From Panulirus ornatus (lineage: Eukaryota > Arthropoda > Malacostraca > Decapoda > Palinuridae): a DNA stretch of 64,000 bases. The translations under genes and the position numbers were made by a program. Where the stretch lies: NCBI RefSeq assembly GCF_036320965.1, contig NC_092225.1:33826387-33890386 (forward strand), in the 5' to 3' direction. Under the pieces are notes generated by a model. The model did no database searches, was not told the DNA's origin, and saw nothing but the letters and a program-made list of their open reading frames with translations. How positions within the stretch are numbered: position 1 is the stretch's first letter; each line of letters starts with the position of its first letter. Below are positions 1 through 10,790 of the stretch, in pieces.

Positions 1-1074
1 GGAGAGGCTGGCAGGACCGGACAGAGAGGCATGGGACGAGAATCAGGCAGGACAGGAGAGAGAGTCTTGTGGCTAGAGTCAGGCAGGACAGGAGAGAGTC
101 TTGGGACGAGAATCCTGCAGGGTAGGAGATGGGCTTCGGACGAGAGGCAGCCAGGACATGAGGGAGAATCTTTGGACGAGAGTCAGGCAGGGCAGGAGAG
201 AGAGGCTTGGGATGAGAGTCAGGCAGGATAGAAGAGAGAGGCATGGTACAAGAGTCAGGCAGGACAGGAGACAGAATCTTCGGACGAGAGTCAAGCAGGA
301 CAGGAGAGAGACGCATGAGATGAGAGTCAGGCAAGACAGGAGAGAGAGGCTTGGGACGAGAGTCAGACAGGTTAAGAGAGAAAGGCTTAGGACGACACTT
401 ATTCTGGACAGGAGAGAGATGTTTGGGGCCAGAGTCAAGCAGGACAGGAGAGAGAGGTGTGGGACGAGAGTCATGCAAGACAGGAGAGAGAGGCTTTGGG
501 CGAGAGTCAGGCAGGACAGGAGAGAGAAGGCTTAGGATAAGAGTCAGCCAGGACAGAAGAGAGAAGCATGGGACAAGAGTCACGCAGGACAGGAGAGAGA
601 GGCTTGGGAAGAGAGTCTGGCAGGACAGGGGAGAAAGGCTTGGGACGAGAGTAAGCCATGACAGGAGAGAGAGGCTTAGGACGAGAGTCAGGCAGGACAG
701 GAGAGAGACGGTTAGGACGAGAGTCAGGCAGGATAGGAGATAGAGGCCTGGGACGAGAGTCATGCAGGACAGGAGAGCGAGGCTTGGCACGAGAGTCAGG
801 GGGGACAGGAGAAAGAATCTTGGGACGAGAGTCAGGCAGGACAGGAGAGAGAGGCTTGGGACGAGTGTCAGGCAGGACAGGAGAGAGAGGCTTAGGACGA
901 GAGTCATGCAGGACAGGAGAGAGAGGCTTGGGAGGAGAGGCAGGCAGGATATTAGATAGATTCCTGGGACGAGTGTCAGGCAGGACAGGAGAGAGAGGCT
1001 TAGGACGAGAGTCATGCAGGACAGGAGAGAGAGCCTTGGGAGGAGAGGCAGGCAGGACCGGAGAGAGAGGCATG
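1..1074 (+). repeat. Satellite monomers, start of window
   Basis: About 30 tandem 36-bp units. The first 130 bp hold one AATCCTGCAG marker monomer (PstI site at 115-120). From about 740 to 1074 there is a short internal repeat built from a GTGTCAGGCAGG monomer, a GTCATGCAGG monomer and a GATATTAGATAGA monomer. This recurs at 1075-1240, and its three-monomer order is an incipient higher-order unit. Nothing other than satellite is visible. Confidence 0.85.
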
Positions 1075-2790
1075 GGACGAGAGTCAGGCAGGACAGGAGA
1101 GAGAGGCTTGGGACGAGTGTCAGGCAGGACAGGAGAGAGAGGCTTAGGACGAGAGTCATGCAGGACAGGAGAGAGAGTCTTGGGAGGAGAGGCAGGCAGG
1201 ATATTAGATAGATCCCTGGGACGAGTGTCAGGCAGGAAAGGAGAGCGAGGCCTGGGACGAGAGTCACGGGGGAGAGGAGGAAGAGTCTTGGGACGAGAGT
1301 CAGGCAGGACAGGAGAGAGAGGCTTGGGAGGAGAGGCAGGTAGGACCGGAGAGAGAGGCATGGGACGAGAGTCAGGCATTACAGGAGAGAGAGGCTTGGG
1401 ACGAGAGTCAGGCAGGACAGGAGAGAGAGGCATGGGACCACAGTCAGGAAGGACAGGAGAGATAGGCTTGGGACGACAGGCAGGAAGGACAGGAGAGAGA
1501 GGTTTGGGAGGAGAGGCAGACAGGAACGGAGAGAGAGGATTGGACGAGAGTAAGACAGGACAGGAGAGAGAGGCTTGGGACGAAAGTCAGTCAGGACAGG
1601 AGAAAGAGGCTTCGGACGAGAGTTAGGCAAGACTGGAGAGAGATAGGCTTGAGAAGAGAGTCAGGCAGGAAAGGAGAGAGAGGCTTGGGAGGAGAGGCAG
1701 GCATGATATTAGATAGATGCCTGGGACGAGTGTCAGGCAGGACAGGAGAGCGAGGCTTGACACGAGAGTCAGGGGGTACAGGAGAATGAATCTTGGGACG
1801 AGAGTCATGGAAGACAGTAGAGAGAGGCTTGGGAGGAGAGGCAGGCAGGACCGGAGAGAGAGGCATGGGACTAGAGTCAGGCAGGACAGGAGAGAGAGGC
1901 TTGGTACGAGAGTCAGGGAGGACAGGAGAGAGAGGCATGGGACGACAGTCATGAAGGACAGGAGAGAGAGGCTTGTGACGAGAGTCAGGACATGAGAGAG
2001 AGGCTTGTGAGGAGAGGGAGGCAGGAACGGAGAGAGAGGCATGGGACGACAGTAAGGAAGGACAGGAGAGAGAGGCTTGGGACGAGAGTCAGGCACGGCA
2101 GGAGAAAGAGGTTTGAGACGAGAATCCTGTAGGTTAGGAGAGAGGGGCTTCGGACGAGAGGCAGGCAGGACAGGAGAGAGAGTCTTGGGACGAGAGTCAG
2201 GCAGGACACGAGAGAGAGGCTTCGGACGAGAGTAAGGCAGGACAAAAGAGAGAGGCATTCGACGAGAGGCAGGCAGGACAGGAGAGAGAGTCTTGGGACG
2301 AGATTTAGGCATGACTGGAGAGAGAGAGGATTGAGAAGAGAGTCAGGCAGGACAGGAGAATGAGGCTTGGGACGAGAGTCAGGCAGGACAGGAGAGAAAG
2401 GCTTGGGACGAGAGTCAGGCAGGAGAGTAGAGAGAGGTTTAGGACTGGAGTCAGGCAGTGCCGGATAGAGAGGACTAAGACGAGATTCAGGCAGGACAAG
2501 AGAGAGAAGCTTGGGACGAGTCAGGCAGGACAGGAGAGAAAGGCTTAGGATGAGAGTCAGTCAAGACAGAAGAGAGAGGCATGGGACGAGAGTCAGGCAG
2601 GACAGGAGAGAAAGGCTTTGGACGAGAGTCAGGCAGGACAGGGGAGAGAGGCTTGGGACGAGAGTCAGGCAGGAATGGAGAAAGAGGATTGACGAGAGAG
2701 TCAGGCAGGACAGGACAGAGAGGCTTGGGACGACGGTCAGGCAGGGTAGCAGAGAGAGGCTTGGGACGAGAGTCAGGCAGGAGAGGAGAG
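1075..2790 (+). repeat. Block L1, copy A (1.7 kb, period 2,586)
   Basis: A run of about 48 monomers that recurs almost base for base 2,586 bp downstream. For example, the GACGAGTGTCAGG monomer at 1112 matches 3698. Diagnostic monomers in order are GATATTAGATAGATCCC, GTCACGGGGGAGAGG, GTCAGGGGGTACAGG, GACATGAGAGAGAGGC, AATCCTGTAGG and GCAGTGCCGGATAG. A third, degraded copy lies at 6004-7007. The shared order of rare variants shows block duplication rather than independent monomer drift. Confidence 0.85.
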
Positions 2791-2799
2791 AGAGGCTTG

Positions 2800-2872
2800 G
2801 GACGAGAGTCAGCAATGACATAAGACACAGGCTTGGGAAGAGAGTCAGGCAGGACAGGAGAAAGAGGTTTTG
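2800..2872 (+). repeat. Two-monomer segment also at 5935-6003
   Basis: A GTCAGCAATGACATAAGACACAG monomer and its neighbour recur at 5935-6003 (core at 2811 and 5946, spacing 3,135). In the first location they lead directly into block L2. In the second, the 1.0-kb degraded segment intervenes before block L2. Confidence 0.75.
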
Positions 2873-2879
2873 GACGGAA

Positions 2880-3690
2880 GTCAAGAATTGGCAGATAGAG
2901 AGGCTAGGGACGAGATTCAGCAGGACAGGAGAGAGAGGCTTGGGAGCAGAGGCAGGCAGGACAGGATAGAGACGCTTGGGACAAGAATCCTGCAGGGTAG
3001 GAGAAGAGCTTTGGACGAGAGGCAGACAGGACAGGAGAGAGAGGGTTAGGACGAGAGTCAGGAAGGATAGGAGATAATGGCCTGGGAAGAGTGTCAGGCA
3101 GGAGAGGAGAGCGAGGCTTGGGACGAGAGTCAGGCAGGACAGGAGAGAGAAGCTTGGGATGACAGTCAGGAAGGACAGGAGAGAGAGGATTGGGACGAAA
3201 TTCAGGCAGGACAGGAGAGAGAGGAATGGGACGATAGTCAGGCAGGACAGGAGAGAGAGTCTTGGGACGAGAGTTAGGCAGGAGTGGAGAGAGAGAGGCT
3301 TGAGAAGAGTCAGGTAGGACAGGTGAGAGAAGCTTGGGACGAGAGTCAGGCAGAGCAGGAGAGAGAGGCTTGGGACGAGAGTCATTCAGGACTGGAGAGA
3401 GAGAATTGGGAGCAGAGGCAGGCAGGACAGGAGAGAGAGGCATGGGACGAGTGTCAGGCAGGACAGGAGAGAGAAGCTTTGGACGAGAGTCAGGCAGGGC
3501 AGGAGAGAGAGGCTTGGAACGAGGGTCAGGAAGGACAGGAGAGAGAGACTTGCGACGAGAGCCAGGCAGGATAGGAGAGAGAGGCTTGGGAGCAAAGGCA
3601 GGCAGGACCGGAGATAGAGGCATGGGACGAGAGGCAGGCAGGACCGGAGAGAGATGCTTGGGACGAGAGTCAGGCAGGACAGGAGAGAGA
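2880..3690 (+). repeat. Block L2, copy A
   Basis: About 22 monomers beginning with an unusual TTGGCAGATAGAG monomer (2888). The AATCCTGCAGGGTAGG marker, GGATAATGG, GACGAAATTCAGG and GTCATTCAGGAC monomers follow in order. It recurs at 5385-5934 (spacing 2,414, lacking the first monomers) and at 7008-7830 (spacing 4,134). An identical 66-codon open stretch appears at 3077, 5491 and 7211, which reflects nucleotide identity and not coding. Confidence 0.85.
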
Positions 3691-5378
3691 GGCTTGGGAC
3701 GAGTGTCAGGCAGGACAGGAGAGAGAGGCTTAGGACGAGAGTCATGCAGGACAGGAGAGAGAGTCTTGGGAGGAGAGGCAGGCAGGATATTAGATAGATA
3801 CCTGGGACGAGTGTTAGGCAGGAAAGGAGAGCGAGGCCTGGGACGAGAGTCACGGGGGAGAGGAGGAAGAGTCTTGGGACGAGAGTCAGGCAGGACAGGA
3901 GAGAGAGGCTTGGAAGGAGAGGCAGGTAGAACCGGAGAGAGAGGCATGGGACGAGAGTCAGGCATTACAGGAGAGAGAGGCTTGGGACGAGAGTCAGGCA
4001 GGACAGGAGAGAGAGGCATGGGACCACAGTCAGGAAGGACAGGAGAGATAGGCTTGGGACGACAGGGAGGAAGAACAGGAGAGAGAGGTTTGGGAGGAGA
4101 GGCAGACAGGAACGGAGAGAGAGGATTGGACGAGAGTAAGACAGGACAGGAGAGAGAGGCTTGGGACGAAAGTCAGTCAGGACAGGAGAAAGAGGCTTCG
4201 GACGAGAGTTAGGCAAGACTGGAGAGAGAGAGGCTTGAGAAGAGAATCAGGCAGGAAAGGAGAGAGAGGCTTGGGAGGAGAGGCAGGCATGATATTAGAT
4301 AGATGCCTGGGACGAGTGTCAGGCAGGACAGAAGAGCGAGGCTTGACACGAGAGTCAGGGGGTACAGGAGAATGAATCTTGGGAAGAGAGTCATGGAAGA
4401 CAGTAGAGAGAGGCTTGGGAGGAGAGGCAGTCAGGACCGGAGAGAGAGGCATGGGACTAGAGTCAGGCAGGACAGGAGAGAGAGGCTTGGTACGAGAGTC
4501 AGGGAGGACAGGAGAGAGAGGCATGGGACGACAGTCATGAAGGACAGGAGAGAGAGGCTTGTGACGAGAGTCAGGACATGAGAGAGAGGCTTGTGAGGAG
4601 AGGGAGGCAGGAACGGAGAGAGAGGCATGGGACGACAGTAAGGAAGGACAGGAGAGAGAGGCTTGGGACGAGAGTCAGGCACGGCAGGAGAAAGAGGTTT
4701 GAGACGAGAATCCTGTAGGTTAGGAGAGAGGGGCTTCGGACGAGAGGCAGGCAGGGCAGGAGAGAGAGTCTTGGGACGAGAGTCAGGCAGGACACGAGAG
4801 AGAGGCTTTGGATGAGAGTAAGGCAGGACAAAAGAGAGAGGCATTCGACGAGAGGCAGGCAGGACAGGAGAGAGAGTCTTGGGACGAGATTTAGGCATGA
4901 CTGGAGAGAGAGAGGATTGAGAAGAGAGTCAGGCAGGACAGGAGAATGAGGCTTGGGACGAGAGTCAGGCAGGACAGGAGAGAAAGGCTTGGGACGAGAG
5001 TCAGGCAGGAGAGTAGAGAGAGGTTTAGGACTGGAGTCAGGCAGTGCCGGATAGAGAGGACTGAGACGAGATTCAGGCAGGACAGGAGAGAGAGGCCTGG
5101 GACGAGAGTCAGGCAGGACAGGAGAGAGAGGCTTAGGATGAGAGTCAGTCAAGACAGAAGAGAGAGGCATGGGACGAGAGTCAGGCAGGACAGGAGAGAA
5201 AGGCTTTGGACGAGAGTCAGGCAGGACAGGGGAGAGAGGCTTAGGACGAGAGTCAGGCAGGAATGGAGAAAGAGGATTGACGAGAGAGTCAGGCAGGACA
5301 GGACAGAGAGGCTTGGGACGACGGTCAGGCAGGGTAGCAGAGAGAGGCTTGGGACGAGAGTCAAGCAGGAGAGGAGAG
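3661..5378 (+). repeat. Block L1, copy B
   Basis: Near-identical to 1075-2790 at a spacing of 2,586-2,588 bp, with scattered single-base differences. Examples are a GACAGAAGAGCG variant near 4326 and GCAGGGCAGG near 4751. Its right end at about 5378 joins abruptly to the AATCCTGCAG monomer of block L2, skipping roughly 165 bp that separate the two blocks in the first copy. Confidence 0.85.
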
Positions 5379-5384
5379 GAGAGA

Positions 5385-5934
5385 GACGCTTGGGACAAGA
5401 ATCCTGCAGGGTAGGAGAAGAGCTTTGGACGAGAGGCAGGCAGGACAGGAGAGAGAGGGTTTGGACGAGAGTTAGGCAGGATAGGAGATAATGGCCTGGG
5501 AAGAGTGTCAGGCAGGAGAGGAGAGCGAGGCTTGGGACGAGAGTCAGGCAGGACAGGAGAGAGAAGCTTGGGACGACAGTCAGGAAGGACAGGAGAGAGA
5601 GGATTGGGACGAAATTCAGGCAGGACAGGAGAGAGAGGAATGGGACGATAGTCAGGCAGGACAGGAGAGAGAGTCTTGGGACGAGAGTTAGGCAGGAGTG
5701 GAGAGAGAGAGGCTTCAGAAGTGAGTCAGGTAGGACAGGTGAAAGAAGCTTGGGACGAGAGTCAGGCAGAGCAGGAGAGAGAGGCTTGGGACGAGAGTCA
5801 TTCAGGACAGGAGAGAGAGAATTGGGAGCAGAGGCAGGCAGGACAGGAGAGAGAGGCATGGGACGAGAGTCAGGCAGGACAGGAGAGAGAAGCTTGGGAC
5901 GAGAGTCAGGCAGGGCAGGAGGAGAGAAGGCTTG
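5385..5934 (+). repeat. Block L2, copy B (partial)
   Basis: Matches 2966-3515 of copy A at a spacing of about 2,414 bp, including the AATCCTGCAGGGTAGG, GGATAATGG, GACGAAATTCAGG and GTCATTCAGG monomers in the same order. It is truncated at both ends relative to copy A and is followed by the two-monomer segment that precedes block L2 in copy A. Confidence 0.8.
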
Positions 5935-6003
5935 GGACGAGAGTCAGCAATGACATAAGACACAGGCTTGGGAAGAGAGTCAGGCAGGACAGGAGAAAGA
6001 GGT
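5935..6003 (+). repeat. Two-monomer segment, second copy
   Basis: Carries the GTCAGCAATGACATAAGACACAG monomer seen at 2811. The clean sequence stops at about 6003 inside the monomer that in copy A continues into TTTTGGACGG. The expected continuation is found at about 7008, after the degraded segment. Confidence 0.75.
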
Positions 6004-7007
6004 AGCTGGACACGAGAGAACAGAGAGAAGTTTGGAGAGAGGAGACAGGAACGGAGGGATGAGAGAGTAGACAGACAGGAGAGAGGCTGACGAAAGTCAG
6101 TCAGGACAGAAAGAGGCTTCGCGAGATTAGCAAGACTGGGAGAGAGTTGAGAAGAAATCAGCGAAGAGAAGAGCTGGAGAAGCAGCAGATATTAGATAGA
6201 TGCGATTCAGGCAGACGAGGAGCTACACGAGTCAGGGTAGGAGATAATTGGAGAGAGTCAGGAGATGAAGAGCTGGGAGGCAGCGGACGAGAGAGGCATG
6301 GAAGAGTCAGCAGGAAGGAGAGGAGGCTTGTGGGTAGGGGACAGAGAAGATGGCGACATCAGAAGGGAGAAGCTTGACGAGTCAGGACTGAGAGAGAGGT
6401 TGTGAGAGGGAGCAGCGGAGGAAGAGGCGACAGAAGACGAGAGAGAGCTTGGGAAGTAGGCCGGGAAAAGTTGAAGAACCGTAGGTTAGAGGAGGGGCTC
6501 GACGAGAGCGAGGAGAGAGAGAGTCTGGAGTCAGGGACACAGAGGTTGATGAGAGTAGAGACAAGAGGAGCTCGACAGAGGCAGGCAGGAAGAAGAGATC
6601 TGGAGGATTTAGCATGATGGAGGAGAGAGGATGAGAGAGGTCAGAAAGAGAATGAGTGGCGAGATCAGCAGACAGGAGAGAAGGTGGACAGAGTCGAATA
6701 GAGAGAGTTTAGAGAGTCAGCAGTGCGGAGGAGGACTGAACGAGATTCGCAGGAAGGAGAGAGAGGCTGGGAGCAGAGGACGGAGAGAGGGCTTGAGAGT
6801 CATCAGACAGAAAGAAGCAGGCGAGAGTCAGGCGGACAGAGAAGCTTGGACGAATCGGCAGACAGGGAAGAGGTAGACGAGAGTCAGGCAGAATGGAAGA
6901 GATTGACGAAAGTCAGGAGCGGAAGCTGACCGTCGGCGGTAGCAAGAGAGGTTGGACGAGGTCAGAGAGAGGAGAGGTTGGAGAGTCACAAAAAAGCACA
7001 GCTTTGG
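6004..7007 (+). repeat. Degraded third copy of block L1
   Basis: This 1.0-kb stretch no longer reads as clean 36-bp units, but rare landmarks of block L1 appear in the right order. These are GATATTAGATAGATGC, TTGTGAG then AGGG, CCGTAGGTTAG, GATTTAGCATGA, CAGTGCGGA, and GAATGGAAGAG with TTGACGA. Relative to about 1500-2870 it is roughly a quarter shorter, and almost all differences are small deletions with few substitutions. That pattern fits an unpolished, deletion-prone read consensus or a gap fill better than mutation. No coding signal is credible here. Confidence 0.75.
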
Positions 7008-7830
7008 ACGAAATTCACGAATTGGCAGATAGAGAGGCTAGGGACGAGATTCAGCAGGACAGGAGAGAGAGGCTTGGGAGCAGAGGCAGGCAGGACAGGA
7101 GAGAGACGCTTGGGACAAGAATCCTGCAGGGTAGGAGAAGAGCTTTGGACGAGAGGCAGGCAGGACAGGAGAGAGAGGGTTTGGACGAGAGTTAGGCAGG
7201 ATAGGAGATAATGGCCTGGGAAGAGTGTCAGGCAGGAGAGGAGAGCGAGGCTTGGGACGAGAGTCAGGCAGGACAGGAGAGAGAAGCTTGGGACGACAGT
7301 CAGGAAGGACAGGAGAGAGAGGATTGGGACGAAATTCAGGCAGGACAGGAGAGAGAGGAATGGGACGATAGTCAGGCAGGACAGGAGAGAGAGTCTTGGG
7401 ACGAGAGTTAGGCAGGAGTGGAGAGAGAGAGGCTTCAGAAGTGAGTCAGGTAGGACAGGTGAAAGAAGCTTCGGACGAGAGTCAGGCAGAGCAGGAGAGA
7501 GAGGCTTGGGACGAGAGTCATTCAGGACAGGAGAGAGAGAATTGGGAGCAGAGGCAGGCAGGACAGGAGAGAGAGGCATGGGACGAGAGTCAGGCAGGAC
7601 AGGAGAGAGAAGCTTGGGACGAGAGTCAGGCAGGGCAGGAGAGAGAGGCTTGGGACGAGGGTCAGGAAGGACAGGAGAGAGAGGCTTGCGACGAGAGCCA
7701 GGCAGGATAGGAGAGAGAGAGGCTTGGGAGCAGAGGCAGGCAGGACCGGAGATAGAGGCATGGGACGAGAGGCAGGCAGGACCGGAGAGAGATGCTTGGG
7801 ACGAGAGTCAGGCAGGACAGGAGAGAGAGG
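7008..7830 (+). repeat. Block L2, copy C
   Basis: Repeats 2870-3690 at a spacing of 4,134 bp at the left end, growing to 4,138 bp at the right. It includes the TTGGCAGATAGAG monomer (7022), the AATCCTGCAG marker, GGATAATGG, GACGAAATTCAGG, GTCATTCAGG and the paired GGACCGGAGATAG/GGACCGGAGAGAGATGC monomers. Sequence is clean again immediately after the degraded segment. Confidence 0.85.
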
Positions 7831-10790
7831 CTTGGGACGACAGTCAGGAAGGACGGGAGAGAGAGGCTTGGGACGAGAGCCAGGCAGGATAGGAGAGAGA
7901 GGCTTGGGAGGAGAGGCAAGCAGGACCGGAGAGAGAGGCATGGGGCGAGAGGCAGGCAGGAACAGAGAGAGAGGCTTGGGACGAGAGTAAGGCAGGACAG
8001 GAGAGAGAGGCTTGAGACGAGAGTCAGGCAGGACAGGAGAGAGAGGTTTGGGACGAGAATCCTGCAGGTTAGGAGAGATGAGCTTCGGACGAGAGTCAAG
8101 GCAGGACAGGAGAAAGAGTCTTGGGACGAGAGTCAGGCAGGACACGAGAGAGAGGCTTCGGATGAGAGTCAGGCATGACAAAGGAGAGAGGCATGTGAAA
8201 AGAGTCAGGCAGGACAGGAGAGAGAGCCTTGGGACAAGATTAAGCAGGACTGGAGAGAGAGAGTCTTGAGACGAGAGTCAGGCAGGCCAGGGGAGAGAGG
8301 CTTGGGACGAGAGTCAGTCAGGAGAGGAGAGAGAAGTTTGGGACGGGAGTCAGGCAGTGCCGGATAGAGAGGATTGGGACGAGAGTCAGGGAGGACAGGG
8401 GAGAGAGGCTTCCGACGAGAGTCAGGCAGGACAGGTGAGAGAGGTTTAGGATGAGAGTCAGTCAGGACTGAAGAGAGAGGCATCTGACGATAATCAGGCT
8501 TAACAGGAGAGAAAGGCTTGGGACTAGAGTCAACAGGACAATGGAGAGAGGCTTGGGACGAGAGTCAGGGAGGAATGGAGGAAGAGGCTTGACGAGATAC
8601 TCAGGCAGGACAGGAGAGAGAGGCTTGGGACGACGGTCAGGCAGGGTAAGGGAGAGGCTTGGGACGAGAGTCAGGCAGGACAGGAGAGAGAGGCTTGGAA
8701 CGAGAGACAGGAATGACATGAGACAGAGACTTGGGAAGAGATTCAGGCAGGACAGGAGAAAGAGGCTTAGGACGGGAGTCAGGAAGGAGCGGATAGAGAG
8801 GCTTGGGACAAAAGTCAGGCAGGACAGGAGAGAGAGGCTTGTGACGAGAGTCAGGCTCGAGACGAGAGAGGCTTCGTACAAGTGTCAGGCAGGATAGGAG
8901 AGAGGGAGTTGGGACGAGAGTCAGGGAGGACAGGATAAAGAGTTTTGGGACGAGAACTATGCAGGGTAGGAGAGAGGGGTTTCGGACAAGAGTCAGGAAG
9001 GACAGGAGGGAGACTCTTGGGACGAGAGTCAGGCAGGACAGGAGAGAGAGTCATGGGACGAGAGTCAGGCAGGATATGAGGAAGAGTCTTCGGACGAGAT
9101 TCAAGCAGGACAGGAGAAAGAGGCTTCATACGAAAGTCAGGCAGGACAGGAGAGAGAGCCTTGGGACGAGGGCCAGGCAGGATAGGAGAGAAAGGCTTGG
9201 GACGAGAGTTATTCAGGACATTAGAGAGAGGCTTGGGGCCAGAGTCAAGCAGGAATGGAGAGAAAGGCCTGGGACGAGAGTCAGGGAGGACAGTTGAAAG
9301 AGTCTTTGCACGAGAGTCTGGCAGGACAGGAGGGAGAGGCTTGGGAGGAGAGGCAGGCAGGAACGGAGAGAGAGGGATGGGACAAGAGTCATCAGGACAG
9401 GAGAGAGAGGCTTGGGATGAGAGTCAGGCAGGACAGGAGAGAGAGGCTTGGGACGACAGTCAGGAGGTACACGAGAGAGAGGCTTGGGACGAGAGTCAGG
9501 CAGGACATGCGAGAGGCTTGGGAGGAGAGGCAGGCAGGAACGGAGAGAGAGACGTGGGACTAAAGTCAGGCGGGACAGGAGAGAGAGGCTTGCAACTAGA
9601 GTCAGGCAGGACAGGTGAGAGAGGCTTGGGACGAGAATCCTGCAGCTTAGGATCTTCGGACGAGAGGCAGGCAGGATAGGAGAGAGAGTCATTGGACGAG
9701 AGTCAGGCAAGACACGAGAGAGAGCCTTCGGATGAGAGTCAGGCAGGACAAAAGAGAGAGGCATGGGACAAGAGTCAGGCAGGACAGGAGAGAGAGTCTT
9801 GGGACGAGAGATAGGCAGGACTGGAGGGAGAGAGGCTTGAGACGAGAGTCAGGCAGGACAGGAGAGAGAGGCTTGGGACGAGAGTCAGTCAGGAGAGAAG
9901 ATATTGTCTTGGGACGAAGGTCAGGAAGTGCCGGATAGAGAGGATTGGGACGAGAGTTAGGCAGGACAGGAGAGAGAGGCTTGGGACGAGAGTCAGGCAG
10001 GACAGGAGAGAAAGGCTTGGGAAGAGAGTCAGGCAGGATAGGGGCGAGAGGCTTGGTACGAGAGTCAGGCAGGACTGGAGAAAGAGGCTTGACGAGAGAG
10101 TCAGGCAGGACAGAAGAGGCTTGGGACGACGGTCAGTCAGGGTAGGAGAGAGAAGTTTGGAACGAGAGTCAGTCAGGACTGGAGAGAGAGGTTTTAGACG
10201 AGATTCAGGAATGACAGGAGAGAGAGGCTTAGGAAGAAAGTCAGGCAGGAGAGGAGAGAAAGGCTAAGGACGTGAGTTAGGCAGAACCAGATAGAGAGGC
10301 TTGGGATGAGAGTCAGACAGGATAGAGGAGAGAGTCATGGGACGAGAGTCATGCAGGACAGGAAGGAGAGTCTTCGGACTAGAGTCAAGAAGAACAGGAG
10401 AAAGACGCTTGAGACGAGAGTCAGGCAGGAGAGGAGAGAGAGGCTTGGGACGAGAGCCACACAGGATATGAGAGAAAGGTTTGGCACGAGAGTTATTCAG
10501 GACAAGAGAGAGTGGCTTGGGGCCAAAGTCAAGCAGGAATGGAGAGAGAGGCCTAGGACGAGAGTCAGGAAAGACAGGAGAGAGAGGCTTGGGACGAGAG
10601 TCAGGCAGGACAGGAAAGAGAGGCTAAGGATGAGAGTCAGGCAGGACAGAAGAGAGAAGCATGGGAGGAGAGCCACGCATGACAGGAGAGAGAGGCTTTG
10701 GACGAGAGTCAGGCATGACAGGGGAGAAAGGTTTGGGACGAGAGTCAGCAATGAAAGGAGGGAGAGGCTTAGGACGAGAGTCAGGCAGGA
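7831..10790 (+). repeat. Satellite, mixed monomers without clear long unit
   Basis: About 82 monomers in which I could not define a long repeated unit. AATCCTGCAG-type monomers are at about 8058 and 9628, and GTTATTCAGGAC monomers at about 9207 and 10488. A distinctive stretch at about 8640-8930 (GACATGAGACAGAGAC, GGCTCGAGA at 8854, TTCGTACAAGTGTCAGG) has a relative 25 kb away at about 33720-33990. Nothing other than satellite is visible. Confidence 0.85.

Noticed and set aside
6147..6929. Separate short genes in the degraded 6.0-7.0-kb stretch, where composition and translations look different.
   Set aside because: Ordered landmarks show it is block L1 with many small deletions. The changed translations are frameshift products.
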